A DNA stretch of 63,826 nucleotides from a virus. The notes beneath the pieces were generated by a model. It had not been told where the DNA came from. It did not search any database and saw only the letters and a list, made by a program, of their open reading frames with translations. Below are positions 44,901 through 52,134 of this stretch, piece by piece. The DNA is taken from IMG/VR virus record IMGVR_UViG_3300010883_016104, positions 1 through 63,826 of that record; one strand, given 5' to 3'. Every line of letters starts with the position of its first letter. Position 1 is the first letter of the stretch. Made by a program: the position numbers and the translations under genes.

Positions 44901-47537
44901 CCCTCCTACAGAGCCACCCTTAGCAAAGCCCTGAACTCCGCTTTTATTCATTTTACCAAGAGCGCCGTAACCAATCTGTTGTGCGGAGCCTTTGTTTATA
45001 ACAAACTCGCCGGGAGTAAGCATGGCGGGTACAGTGTCTGATACAGAACCGCCCTTAGCGAACTTTTTAATAAGGGTATTGTCTGAGTTCTTTGTTGCAG
45101 AAGCAATCCCCGCAGTGTCACCTTTAGAGAAGTCCGAAATTACTTTGCCTGCTATACCGTCTAAGTTGTCGTTGTTTAAGGTTTTTTTAGCGTCTGCTTT
45201 TACGAGCTTTTGCATTGCGGATTCACCGCCAAAGAAAGATTGTAATTTCTCTCTCTTACCACCAATGGAAGTTGCCGGGAAGTCAAAACTGGACGTCCCT
45301 CCGCCGGGTTTTGCTCCCGTCATGGCATTAATGAGACCTTCAAAGACAAAGCCTTGAGTTGAGTTTACGGCATTAGAGTCGGCCTTTATGTTGTCCATGG
45401 CCTCTTGAACTGATGTGTCACCGAGGTCAAACGTGCTCCCGAAAACGTCATTGTAGACAGCAAAAGTTGATTTCTGCACTATGTCGGCTAGACCCTGTTT
45501 GGTCTTTTTAGCGACTTTTGCAGCAACTGTTTCGTCAGACTTTAACTCGTTCTTACTGGGCAGGAATCTGGCCACTTGCCCTACGGCTTGGACTTTAATG
45601 CCCGCTCCGTCACTTTTTAAATCGCCCTCTTTATAGGATTTTCTAACGCCATCATCAACTTTTTTCTTATCTTCAGCGTTCAACTTCTTATATTTCGTGA
45701 TTGCTGGATTTTTGTTGGATTTATCTGCCTGAGATTGGCTTAGAAGATTCAAGCCCTCCGGGCCGAGTTGCCTCCCGGTTAGACCCTTAAGGCCAGCAAA
45801 ATTAGAGCCTACTGGATTATTTTTATCAAACGCCACGTTGCCAGTCAGACCCAGTAAATCAGCACCCCTCCGGCCCTTCATTGTTTTTATCTCTGATTTT
45901 GCAAATTCGTTAGCATCCTGACCCCCAGCAGGGTTCAGGAAAAAGCCTCCTATTTTTCCCGGACTCAGGTCTAATTGCACATCTGCTTTCCCGCCTTCTT
46001 TAAACTTCTGAGCTCCACCATTATTCATAGAAGCTAAGCTACTTGCTCCAATACCCTTAACGCTACTCTTCTTGATTACGAACTCGCCGGGTTGAAGCAT
46101 GGCAGGAACAGTATCACTATTGCCAGTTCCCGGAACCATACCACCCCTTGCAAAGTGCTGTATTCGACCACCGCTATTAACCCCCTGAACATTTGCTGAT
46201 AGATTCTTAATCCCAGTAGATAAACCCGCTCCAAACTGACCAAAAGTTGATGCCAGCTTAAATGCTGCAAGGGCAGCTAAAATGGGGATAAGGGGCTTGA
46301 TCGCGTCAGCAATTCTAATGAGGGAACTAGCGAAAGCTAGGGCAGACTTCGCCATTACTTGGAACGTGGTGGTGTCAGTGACGTCTCTTATCAGCTTCGC
46401 GAAAGACTCTTGGACTTTAGTTATCTGAACCGCTAAGGTTGCCTGTGCTGCGGCGGCATCCTTGGTTAGGCTGTTTCCTCCAGCTATGGCTGCTTGACGA
46501 GCAGCTTCTGCGGTTCTAAATTCTTTAAGTAAAGGAATAACTTTACCAATTTGCCTAAATCCACCAAGCTGTTCAGCAATTTTGATAAACCTAATATCGC
46601 CTTGCTCAAGACCTTTAAGGGCATCGCTGAGTCTTGAGACAGCCTCAAAGGCTCCAACAAATTTACCTGAAGTGTCCGTCAATTGAACACCAAACTGTTT
46701 CAAGAACTCAATAGTCTTTGGTCTCTGTATTCTGGTAAAGATAGTTCTAAGACCAGTAGCAATCGAGTCAGCAGACTCACGAGTTGTTGCTCTAACGGAA
46801 GTAAAGAGACCTATAAGTTCATTCAAGTCACCTCCAGCTTCTCTAAACACACCACCAGTACGGCGAATGACAGAGATTAAGTCACCAGCTTCAACAGCAA
46901 ACTGGCCAGCAACAGCATTGATTGCGCCAAGCTGTTTCTCAAGGGCTGCTGCGCCTTGTTTAAACTGAGCCAAGACAGCTACGGCACCTTCAGCGGTTTG
47001 AGTTATATCGTCAAACGTAGGAGCAAGGGTTGTCTTAGCTAAAGAATCAAGGGCTATTTTGGTGTCCCTAGCTGAGAGACCCGCCTGTGCTAATGTTCTA
47101 GAAACTTGTAATAGAGACTTAGAAGTAACACCTAGACCTGTAGAAAGGCGAGTGATCTCTCCAGTGAGATCTGTTAACTGGGCCTTTGTTTTACCAGTAA
47201 CCTGAGAGACTTTAAGGAGTTGTCTCTCAAAGTCAATGGCTTCATTAACAGCGTTTCCAAGAGTGCTTGTAAATAGACCAACTGCACGAGTAGCTATAGA
47301 GAAGGCCGCAAAGCGCTTGATTGACACGGCAAAAGCCTTACCCATCCGATTTGCTGCGGTGGTGGCTTCATTGGTCGCGCTTGTAACGTTTTTAATTTGT
47401 TTCTGTGCTGCCGAAGCTCCCTGTGTCTGTATGTTCACAGTGACGCCGTTTAACTGTCGTTGTATTTGATTAACGACTTGGCTAACGTTATTAGGCGCTT
47501 GGAGCTGTAATTGTGCAGTCAGTACGAATTTACTCAT
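39000..47537 (-). CDS. Tape measure protein, 2845 residues
   Basis: Sets tail length and probably takes part in DNA delivery. The N-terminal third contains a TP901-type tape measure core: DFERQLLKVSQVTG, GLGVTSKSLLQVSRTLAQAG, FREAGGDLNELIGLFTSVR and IATGLRTIFTRI. Two copies of the tape-measure motif DTVPAMLxPGEFVI occur near residues 475 and 832. Hydrophobic segments near 1200, 1280 and 1330-1370 (VLTVAIVALLLIFTG and following) are probably membrane-active. A Gly/Ala-rich zipper-like region lies near 2545-2640. Long helical stretches fill the rest. At about 0.15 nm per residue it predicts a tail near 430 nm. It is preceded by three probable tail-assembly genes. Confidence 0.92.
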   Translation of the reverse strand: MSKFVLTAQLQLQAPNNVSQVVNQIQRQLNGVTVNIQTQGASAAQKQIKNVTSATNEATTAANRMGKAFAVSIKRFAAFSIATRAVGLFTSTLGNAVNEAIDFERQLLKVSQVTGKTKAQLTDLTGEITRLSTGLGVTSKSLLQVSRTLAQAGLSARDTKIALDSLAKTTLAPTFDDITQTAEGAVAVLAQFKQGAAALEKQLGAINAVAGQFAVEAGDLISVIRRTGGVFREAGGDLNELIGLFTSVRATTRESADSIATGLRTIFTRIQRPKTIEFLKQFGVQLTDTSGKFVGAFEAVSRLSDALKGLEQGDIRFIKIAEQLGGFRQIGKVIPLLKEFRTAEAARQAAIAGGNSLTKDAAAAQATLAVQITKVQESFAKLIRDVTDTTTFQVMAKSALAFASSLIRIADAIKPLIPILAALAAFKLASTFGQFGAGLSTGIKNLSANVQGVNSGGRIQHFARGGMVPGTGNSDTVPAMLQPGEFVIKKSSVKGIGASSLASMNNGGAQKFKEGGKADVQLDLSPGKIGGFFLNPAGGQDANEFAKSEIKTMKGRRGADLLGLTGNVAFDKNNPVGSNFAGLKGLTGRQLGPEGLNLLSQSQADKSNKNPAITKYKKLNAEDKKKVDDGVRKSYKEGDLKSDGAGIKVQAVGQVARFLPSKNELKSDETVAAKVAKKTKQGLADIVQKSTFAVYNDVFGSTFDLGDTSVQEAMDNIKADSNAVNSTQGFVFEGLINAMTGAKPGGGTSSFDFPATSIGGKREKLQSFFGGESAMQKLVKADAKKTLNNDNLDGIAGKVISDFSKGDTAGIASATKNSDNTLIKKFAKGGSVSDTVPAMLTPGEFVINKGSAQQIGYGALGKMNKSGVQGFAKGGSVGGVQYLGDGGTLDDFGPIDAGAGIPTGGVDVGLLQAEADALAGDFTRITSEIAGWDEKLVNSKVPLEDFTRLILEANKAKAEEILTTTENKQYAKDEQIQTAKSAVTSQKNSTGGGDVINTDTVIANAAPAGGLDPSTFAPIGDGIDPMVGSGSIMPSNQPSADMSGDSLSSTVQDASQSINALGEVIKPLSQSFGTLDTGVNHAGNAVELTFGAFDQSMNGLVNNQQNIINVGTQMESGLTEVVQGLKEEAQASDKLVQEKLEEAAASDKVSSKKEKEAKKIQEATKAGVGSTGMFLAIQAALAMLPTQIEKTDGAFKRLGKGAIKLTLTLFTAIFLLNQFGISLSAAILTTKLKDASDLISEKALSASSAFASNALLRLSGAASRASVGVEKFGQFGIGIFIAIAAAAYLLFKTLSDMAKQAKEEAIEAGNIENAGLAAMDESGYAAAGMMSVLTVAIVALLLIFTGMTMGVGLAIIAIGAIIAGLLEWAGALGDVGNAFRDILAFFGLMDSSTTIRLRAEADAAATNAAKRLKEASDNVSEAFKEVADGSRTASDALLDDAESQKSFKASGGAINRELKAQASDAGTDTSNRGLDIRRAVIGDFMTESGTEEGVSANTKSSMEDLGIDDAEITSFRENSKKVFDLIKEEADLRARAAKEQIISGKGMVGDEDITQAEYVKEQSLRLGDALSQLTPDQQIEILNDLAKEYENQLKAVIDNIKQLNLFNFGLTETNGAIAMASAKIDNLNMAFDSGASRIRSSINKLSTIIEDGASMDPTALQKNLDAINKELSNFGVDPRSVDNITKQFGALNTVQGLFRVETERLVGELQTSTGLGSPQEFTEKLKERLSEKAGAAGADKGAIEDLMKSLPELSQDDVTSILAGDVSVLADGFSEVNDKLKAALETMAKIAALTEEVAKLNAERISSETTLFEAQKTAIGLQLEGAKIQAKFGGKIVTSEVQKQAAIKRANVGGSRSGLSDLKTGSVEEIRRRNQQISGGVFGIQAGGRANVAGGGGFFGSGPKVTGAGFSSQGQATEARDQALRQAQQEQITTIKSLIAAEEAHLKTIEEKNRLEKESLKSLIDGDVEEFLKKQAAVGATAAIASGDTRLQGIFGAEALGGAFNNIEKQQAAGVTSLFGQQVGGSGGLLEQASGAALSARGVTDPRTAALMAQTTAEEEISKGNIRDLAGELGATGDVGVGIAAQDLKTAEFKVAQATIVVQKAQQETQEKSKAAADIRATAEVRTNEILKRSEEQLEQIQDDNARTAAATEKAAEILKENNGGHSLDTSDERVYKTQSQILKEAEQSSKVDQRVAVMNSSGKFTGSKRKTVLGAANLASISQSIVRANAQQAGKFGGKLGALGTGGAKLGEALQRGGTGFTKTLQAGGGFKDALKAGFKGLNRGLGVQSGAGIGKTLIKLTQGFKDFAAPFKEGAALGRGARAGKFTSGFLGAQAGQVLPKGLRQQLGNFGGIIKDIAIKSKDLTKSFGRGSLTVAKFVSQKSGLDFMARNTRVVGRIAGRGAAGLAEAASTAIAGSNVGKAFQLGKTGTKLGEKVAATGTRIGFSTTAAAAKVIESTGRGAATANLLGRTSNQLGKITAPLKNIASQGGKKLLGKGLEGAGKLGVKAFSKFGSKIPLIGAAISAGFGAYEAKQAGENTGGIAGGALLGLLSGSAYAGDSIFTSGANLLGAGIERGGTVDKGLGVIGAGLHGAFTGAAIGTALGGPVGTVVGAGVGAALGLITEGIKVAYSVNDIKGAQEVEAELASGKDSSGKVITGQTSEILGNSFASDGSVLSSSLESNVSGFGGLAGQRDAILAASTQTASPVMNPGSVQAAGGPAFSGPLPNVAAGVAGGSAAGGIDQAGLMQVMNVFSQNIGNFGVQMQKFNEGLAQNIKELKDLKFKIQLDGPTNVNVNFQNAGFLSQLTEGLKNELLKIVAQEMIPTISHDNVSGNHKYNGSVLG

Positions 47538-47576
47538 ACTTAGGTAACCCTATCTAAATGACCGCGCACTTTCTCT

Positions 47577-48443
47577 TTAACTGTCCGTTGAGTCTGCTAT
47601 TTCGGTAGTTTCTTTTGCTTTAGTTATTTTTTTCCGCGATTTTGGTTTTGGCTTATCGTCAACTTCAAATTCTGTAGTTGGAATATAAGCACCATCCTCA
47701 TCTAACGGGTTTCCGTCTATATCGACACGGTTGTCTTTTTCGTCAATAAACTGCCCTAAGTCATTGACCAACCTATTTTCAGTGTCTACTTTATGACCTT
47801 CCTTATTAACTAAGTGTAGGTCATTATCTATATACTCGAATTTTGCGAGAAACTTGTTTTCAGGGAGTTTCATCTCAAAGTCTTTGTCTAGAGAGTACAA
47901 CATAGCCGCCAGAGCCTGAGCTGCGGCAAACGCAACTTCGTCATCGTGTCTACTGCTGTAATCATCCATATCTTTATACACGGGTTGTTCATCTTTATCG
48001 AAAGTACACTTAGCTACAATGTAATCAAATTTTGCATTATCTGAGAGTGATTCAGCAGTGTTTTGTTCGAGAGAAACTTTCTCAGCCAATAGGTCTCTAA
48101 GCTCGATTCGCTTACGTCTCATCTGGATAGCCATTTCCTTTCCTTCTGAGGTCTTTAGCTTTTCTCCTCTACCAAGGAAGAGCTTCTTTTCTAACTTACT
48201 GATTTCAGTTAGTATTGTCACTTGCTCCTTAGCTCTCTCTTTTGTCCAAATGCCCCTATCTTCGAGGATCTTTTCAAGCTCCTTTTTAGTCATGACACCC
48301 TCTTGAATACATTGAGTCCATACAAGAGCGCCTCTTCTCTGAGCGGCAGACATCACTGCGTTATTTGGTTTTTTAACAATTATCTTTGTTTTAGAACCAT
48401 CTTCTAATTCTACGTCTATTGTTTTTTCTTTTGGAGTCTTCAT
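47577..48443 (-). CDS. Putative tail assembly chaperone with GVMT/GIWT module
   Basis: Lies directly upstream of the tape measure gene, the usual place for tail assembly chaperones. It begins with an acidic and basic strand region (TIDVELEDGSKTKIIVKKP). The module EGVMTKKELEKILEDRGIWT follows at residues 48-67, then a helical coiled region, an Ala-rich helix (FAAAQALAAMLYSL) and a highly charged C terminus (KPKPKSRKKITKAK). The module recurs in the 344-residue gene two positions upstream, so the two look like partial paralogues. An AAGGA ribosome site is present. Chaperone role is inferred from position and charge; I see no clear frameshift signal. Confidence 0.55.
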   Translation of the reverse strand: MKTPKEKTIDVELEDGSKTKIIVKKPNNAVMSAAQRRGALVWTQCIQEGVMTKKELEKILEDRGIWTKERAKEQVTILTEISKLEKKLFLGRGEKLKTSEGKEMAIQMRRKRIELRDLLAEKVSLEQNTAESLSDNAKFDYIVAKCTFDKDEQPVYKDMDDYSSRHDDEVAFAAAQALAAMLYSLDKDFEMKLPENKFLAKFEYIDNDLHLVNKEGHKVDTENRLVNDLGQFIDEKDNRVDIDGNPLDEDGAYIPTTEFEVDDKPKPKSRKKITKAKETTEIADSTDS

Positions 48444-48467
48444 GTTTTCCGTCCTTATAAATAAATC

Positions 48468-48797
48468 TTAGTTTTCTTTTGGTTTAACTGGGATTGTCAT
48501 AGTATACTTTAACCACTTCAAGTCATATTGAGACAATTCAGCATCAACGTTCCTTGCTTGCGTGTTACCTTTGTCTAGTATATCTGATCTAACCTTGTTG
48601 TATAAATCTAACATTGCTGCTTTTTCTTCATCTGCGTAAGAGCCGTCTTCTGCCCACAGGAAGCCAAAGTGCTCCTCTATGCTGCTCAGAGCTCCAATCA
48701 TAGTAGTTTCTATCTTTTTCCTTAATATTTTAGATAGTCTTTGCTTGGAGTCTGAGCGATATTTTTCTTCCCTTACGCGTTGATAGTCCGCGTCCAT
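48468..48797 (-). CDS. Small tail-assembly-region protein, 109 residues
   Basis: A mostly helical, charged protein (MDADYQRVREEKYRSDSKQ at the start; a hydrophobic patch IGALSSIEEHFGFLWAEDG; the tail YDLKWLKYTMTIPVKPKEN). It sits between two genes that share a chaperone-like module. It has the strongest ribosome site in the block, AGGAGGT, which overlaps the end of the preceding gene only 2 bases away. This suggests high expression. I do not recognise the family; a tail assembly or tail tube partner is likely from position. Confidence 0.5.
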   Translation of the reverse strand: MDADYQRVREEKYRSDSKQRLSKILRKKIETTMIGALSSIEEHFGFLWAEDGSYADEEKAAMLDLYNKVRSDILDKGNTQARNVDAELSQYDLKWLKYTMTIPVKPKEN

Positions 48798-48799
48798 AT

Positions 48800-49834
48800 T
48801 TACCTCCTAAACTTATCCTTAAATTGTTGATTTGATTGATTACTAACGTCTAATTTTGCGTCTTGGAACTGTCCTTGAGAAGCGCTTCCTGCTTTCTTTA
48901 AAGTGTCGAGTCTTTGTTTTTTAATCATTTTAGATGTTGGACTGTTGAGGCTTTCTATCTTATCAGCTTGCTCTTTATTGTTTGCCATTATGTATACTTC
49001 ACCAGCTCCAGCTATTTTTGGGTTTCCCTGTTCAAATTCTTTTTCAGATTGCGCTTTTTCTCTCTTCTTCCTCTGCACTATAAACCAGCCATCTAACATG
49101 TAATCGTCTTTTATTACACTTTCTCCGGGAGCCTCTTGTGACTCGTTAACACCGTCGTACATCTTAGACCAAATTATTAAATTATTTTGGTTTGGCGTAA
49201 ATTCTCGACCTTTATTTGAAAACATCGTGGCCGCTGCTACATCCTTCATATACCAATTTATTTTCCAAGGATCGTTCCTAGCAATCTCTCTAATACTGCT
49301 TTCTGAAAGGATAGATTCGTTATAGGCGGAAAGTACGTTGTCAACATCAATTAATGAAAAATCGTATAGTTCTGTGTTGAGGTATGTGTTTGTTGTTATT
49401 ATGTGTCTAGCTTTCTCTAAGCTCGCCATGCCTTCGCATGTGTTGGGAGCATAATGACCCCTCTTCTGCTTTGCTTCTAGTAATTGTTCTTTTCCCTTGT
49501 CTATTATAGTCCTTAGGTTGTCTACTGTACTGGGTACATATCTAGATTCATAGATACGTTCCTTGCAGCTTTCCACCTCTTTCTCAAGTAATTCCAAAGA
49601 TTCTTCGTCCTCTTGTGTCCACAATCCTTTTGCTTCCATCCACTCTAAAGTTTCCTCTTCAGTCATGACGCCATCTTCGTATGCCTCTTCATAATACATA
49701 TTGTATATTTCAGATGCGTCTTGTTGGTTTTCAATTGTTGATGAATGTAGTTTTAGGACTAATCCGTTATTTCTATATGTAAAAATACCAGTTCTTATCA
49801 TAGCTACAAAAAACTCCCGCTCATGCTGTTTCAT
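48800..49834 (-). CDS. Putative tail assembly protein sharing the GVMT/GLWT module, 344 residues
   Basis: Follows the tail tube-like gene. The N terminus is strand-rich (FFVAMIRTGIFTYRNNG). Residues 54-73 contain DGVMTEEETLEWMEAKGLWT, closely matching a segment of the 288-residue gene just before the tape measure. The remaining part is helical with a central region that mentions no known enzyme motif (DPWKINWYMKDVAAATMFSN). The C-terminal 60 residues are Gln, Lys and Ser-rich and probably disordered. I infer a chaperone or scaffold for the tail tube or tape measure. A GAGGTT site lies 7 bases ahead of the ATG. Confidence 0.5.
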   Translation of the reverse strand: MKQHEREFFVAMIRTGIFTYRNNGLVLKLHSSTIENQQDASEIYNMYYEEAYEDGVMTEEETLEWMEAKGLWTQEDEESLELLEKEVESCKERIYESRYVPSTVDNLRTIIDKGKEQLLEAKQKRGHYAPNTCEGMASLEKARHIITTNTYLNTELYDFSLIDVDNVLSAYNESILSESSIREIARNDPWKINWYMKDVAAATMFSNKGREFTPNQNNLIIWSKMYDGVNESQEAPGESVIKDDYMLDGWFIVQRKKREKAQSEKEFEQGNPKIAGAGEVYIMANNKEQADKIESLNSPTSKMIKKQRLDTLKKAGSASQGQFQDAKLDVSNQSNQQFKDKFRR

Positions 49835-49883
49835 AGGACAACCTCATGACGGGAGTAGTTATTTGCATTTGTTTCCTTGCTGT

Positions 49884-49915
49884 AGTTAACCGCTTTCCTA
49901 TAAGCGCAATTAACT
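49884..49915 (-). other. Imperfect hairpin after the tail tube-like gene
   Basis: Two stem segments pair: AGTTAA with TTAACT, and CGCTT with AAGCG. A small internal loop separates them and the apex is 6 bases. The hairpin lies in the only gap of about 90 bases in this area, just after the tail tube-like gene and before the 344-residue gene. It lacks a T-run on the minus strand, so it is not a standard intrinsic terminator. It may stabilise the mRNA end or attenuate read-through. Confidence 0.35.
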
Positions 49916-49926
49916 AGATATTGCGA

Positions 49927-51096
49927 TCAGTCATTACGATACGTGGCCGCAACGTCTGCGTCTGCATGGTATGCCGTATAAGCAGCTGCTTCCGTAGCTC
50001 CGTGTCTATACTTCGGATCTTGCGGATGAAGAACGGAAAAGACATTAAAGTTTTGGAAACTATAAGAGCAGGACACATTGCCTCCAGTTGCGTCGCCTCC
50101 ACCATAACTTACGGAAGAAAGCTTGTTCTTACTTCCGAGGTCAAAAATGGTTCCATCTCTAAGCTGGACTCTAATCACTTCGTCTTGAATATTGTCGCCT
50201 TGATCTTTTGTTCCAATAAACGCAGGATCTCCAGCTTCATAAACACTGATGAAGTCACCAGAAATTGTAATGGCTTCAATCTCACAACTAACTTCAATTG
50301 GGAAGCCGGGAGCACGGAAGTAGGGAGTCTTACGACCAAGTTCCATAATGTCTTCACGCGAGAAGTCTGTGCTGATAGAGACGTTCTGGATATGCACACC
50401 ATTGTTAACAAAGTCAGAGTCCATTCCGTTGCCTACCTTGACAACGTTACGAACACCTTGAATACCAACAGGTAGAATCGAGCTGGCCATAATAACGTCT
50501 TCACGTCTTTGAACACCTCCACTATATGCATATGAATAAGCAAGAGGCTCGTCAGAACCAAAGCCGACTACATGAGCTCCGTGTAGGAATTTTTGAGCAT
50601 CGTCTGATGTTGGTGTCGCAGCGAGGCCGGTGAGCCACTTTTTGTTATTACCAACAAAGGTAAGAGACTCAGTTGCGTTACCGTCAACAGGTATGGTATA
50701 GCTAATTGAGTTGATATACATACCAGAGCAGTAAACTTCAACGTCTGGAGTGCCAGCAACTTGATCTGCATCGTCGGGGTAAATGCCAAGTCTAACGTCT
50801 GTACGGGATTTTGAACGAGAAGTTAAACTGTTATTTGTTGAACCACTAGAAGCAAGGTGATAAAGCAGTGGATAACCATCCATAAGCTTTTCCATCGTTA
50901 CTTCCACATCTGGTAAGCCTTCGATGTTTTCATAAATCTGAATTTGGCCAAGTTCAAAAGCCTGCTCAAGATTAAAGTTTGTTGTAATTCCTATGCTTTG
51001 CACACCATGAGCTATGGTAAGCTCGCCGGAGCCTCCGCCCATTCTATTGATACCAACAAGTTGGCAAGCATAGAAGATTCTATTATTTGAAGCCAT
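49927..51096 (-). CDS. Putative tail tube (major tail) protein, 389 residues
   Basis: A beta-rich protein with no signal peptide, likely the most abundant tail component. It begins MASNNRIFYACQLVGIN. Two similar halves each seem to contain a strand run with E/D-LG-x turn: NFNLEQAFELGQIQIYENI near residue 40, and DFSREDIMELGRKTPYFRA near residue 245. This suggests an internal duplication of a tube-type domain. The promoter-like CGTGTATAAT lies 36 bases upstream, and GGGAGAGA is the ribosome site, both fitting high expression. Location between completion genes and tape measure-associated genes supports the call. No sheath gene is adjacent. Confidence 0.6.
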   Translation of the reverse strand: MASNNRIFYACQLVGINRMGGGSGELTIAHGVQSIGITTNFNLEQAFELGQIQIYENIEGLPDVEVTMEKLMDGYPLLYHLASSGSTNNSLTSRSKSRTDVRLGIYPDDADQVAGTPDVEVYCSGMYINSISYTIPVDGNATESLTFVGNNKKWLTGLAATPTSDDAQKFLHGAHVVGFGSDEPLAYSYAYSGGVQRREDVIMASSILPVGIQGVRNVVKVGNGMDSDFVNNGVHIQNVSISTDFSREDIMELGRKTPYFRAPGFPIEVSCEIEAITISGDFISVYEAGDPAFIGTKDQGDNIQDEVIRVQLRDGTIFDLGSKNKLSSVSYGGGDATGGNVSCSYSFQNFNVFSVLHPQDPKYRHGATEAAAYTAYHADADVAATYRND

Positions 51097-51132
51097 TATT
51101 ATCTCTCCCTAAAGTAAGATTGATTCTATTCT

Positions 51133-51142
51133 ATTATACACG
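51133..51142 (-). promoter_or_regulatory. Promoter-like CGTGTATAAT element before the tail tube-like gene
   Basis: Reads TTTTTCGTGTATAATA on the minus strand, sharing 16 bases with the element before the 236-residue gene. TATAAT would be the -10 box. It lies in a 52-base gap, the right place for separate strong expression of the tube gene. The upstream -35 region is AT-rich without a clear TTGACA. Confidence 0.65.
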
Positions 51143-51148
51143 AAAAAA

Positions 51149-52129
51149 TTAAATTTTTGTATCAATTACCTCTGCGGTTAATTTTACAATACCGCCAAAA
51201 AGGTTATTGCTGATCATATCCATGCCCTGAATTGAGGCATTTTTGAGTCTTATGTGTTTTAAGTAGTGTTTTTTTACCAAATCTGGATACATTTGCGCTC
51301 CAGAGACTGGAACTCCTATGTGATCTAATGGAAAATCTCCACTGTCCGCTATCGAATTACTGTCAAACATGTATATTGTCTTATCATTTTGAAAAGACAC
51401 CATGTCAACAAGACTGTTTCTAGCTACGCTGTCTTCAGCTAAGCAATGAAAAAGTATATCTGTGGATACCCATTGGCCTCCGCCAAGTTGGTATCCTTGC
51501 ATTTGCCTTCTTGGTACAACCTCAATTGCTATAGCCGGAAGCTGAAGCCTTTGTTCAGGATCAGTATCCCAAGCTCCTTTTCCTGTAGATAAAAATTCTC
51601 CGTTTGGCTCATATGTTCTATATTGAACATCTCTAAGCCAAGGAACTGAATTGGCATATACAACATTTATATATTTATAGCTAAATTCAGCCTGAACTTT
51701 TGATCCTGTTGCTACTGGGGTATCAAAGATAACCCTGCCATTAAAGTGGTCTATACTGTGAGAGTTAGTTCCTACGCCTGAAGATGGATAAAATGTATCA
51801 TCTATATAGACACCAGAAACTCCGGGATTGCTATCTACCCCTCCAACAGCTGGAGCTGGAATATTGCTAACGCCGCTTTGCCAAACCCAGTTACTTCTAA
51901 AACCTTCCCACACTTGCCCTTCGGAATATTGACTATTTGAAGCTAACCGTAGCCTGCTATAATCAGTACCTCTAGGCGAGAGCTCTCCTTTTGTTACATT
52001 GAAATAATTTCCCTTTTCGAGCAGAGCCCAATCAAAGAATTCCAATAGATTATCTTGCAGTTCGTTAGTTAGCGTGTTTTTAAATACGCCATCAATACCT
52101 TTTAGGTTGTATGGATCTGATGTTGCCAT
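51149..52129 (-). CDS. Neck/tail structural protein of unknown role, 326 residues
   Basis: A soluble alpha/beta protein starting MATSDPYNLKGIDGVFKNTL, with an N-terminal helix (ELQDNLLEFFDWALLEKGNY) and then a strand-rich body, including VIFDTPVATGSKVQAEFSYK, which resembles a jelly-roll or tail-domain hairpin. It ends FGGIVKLTAEVIDTKI. It lies between the gp10-like completion gene and the tail tube-like gene, the usual place for tail completion, terminator or neck proteins. I do not recognise the family from the sequence; an AGGTAG site precedes the ATG. Confidence 0.5.
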   Translation of the reverse strand: MATSDPYNLKGIDGVFKNTLTNELQDNLLEFFDWALLEKGNYFNVTKGELSPRGTDYSRLRLASNSQYSEGQVWEGFRSNWVWQSGVSNIPAPAVGGVDSNPGVSGVYIDDTFYPSSGVGTNSHSIDHFNGRVIFDTPVATGSKVQAEFSYKYINVVYANSVPWLRDVQYRTYEPNGEFLSTGKGAWDTDPEQRLQLPAIAIEVVPRRQMQGYQLGGGQWVSTDILFHCLAEDSVARNSLVDMVSFQNDKTIYMFDSNSIADSGDFPLDHIGVPVSGAQMYPDLVKKHYLKHIRLKNASIQGMDMISNNLFGGIVKLTAEVIDTKI

Positions 52130-52134
52130 GTTGA

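Noticed and set aside
39487-45357. Several long plus-strand open frames opposite the tape measure gene
   Set aside because: They lie wholly inside the tape measure gene on the other strand, have low-complexity Ser/Ala/Pro translations and no ribosome sites; they are shadows of its codon use.
47577-49834. A programmed frameshift joining tail-assembly genes
   Set aside because: The three genes each have their own start and ribosome site, and I could not find a convincing slippery heptamer at a gene junction.
49884-49915. Intrinsic terminator after the tail tube-like gene
   Set aside because: The hairpin lacks a T-run on the transcribed strand and its stem is interrupted, so it is reported only as a hairpin.
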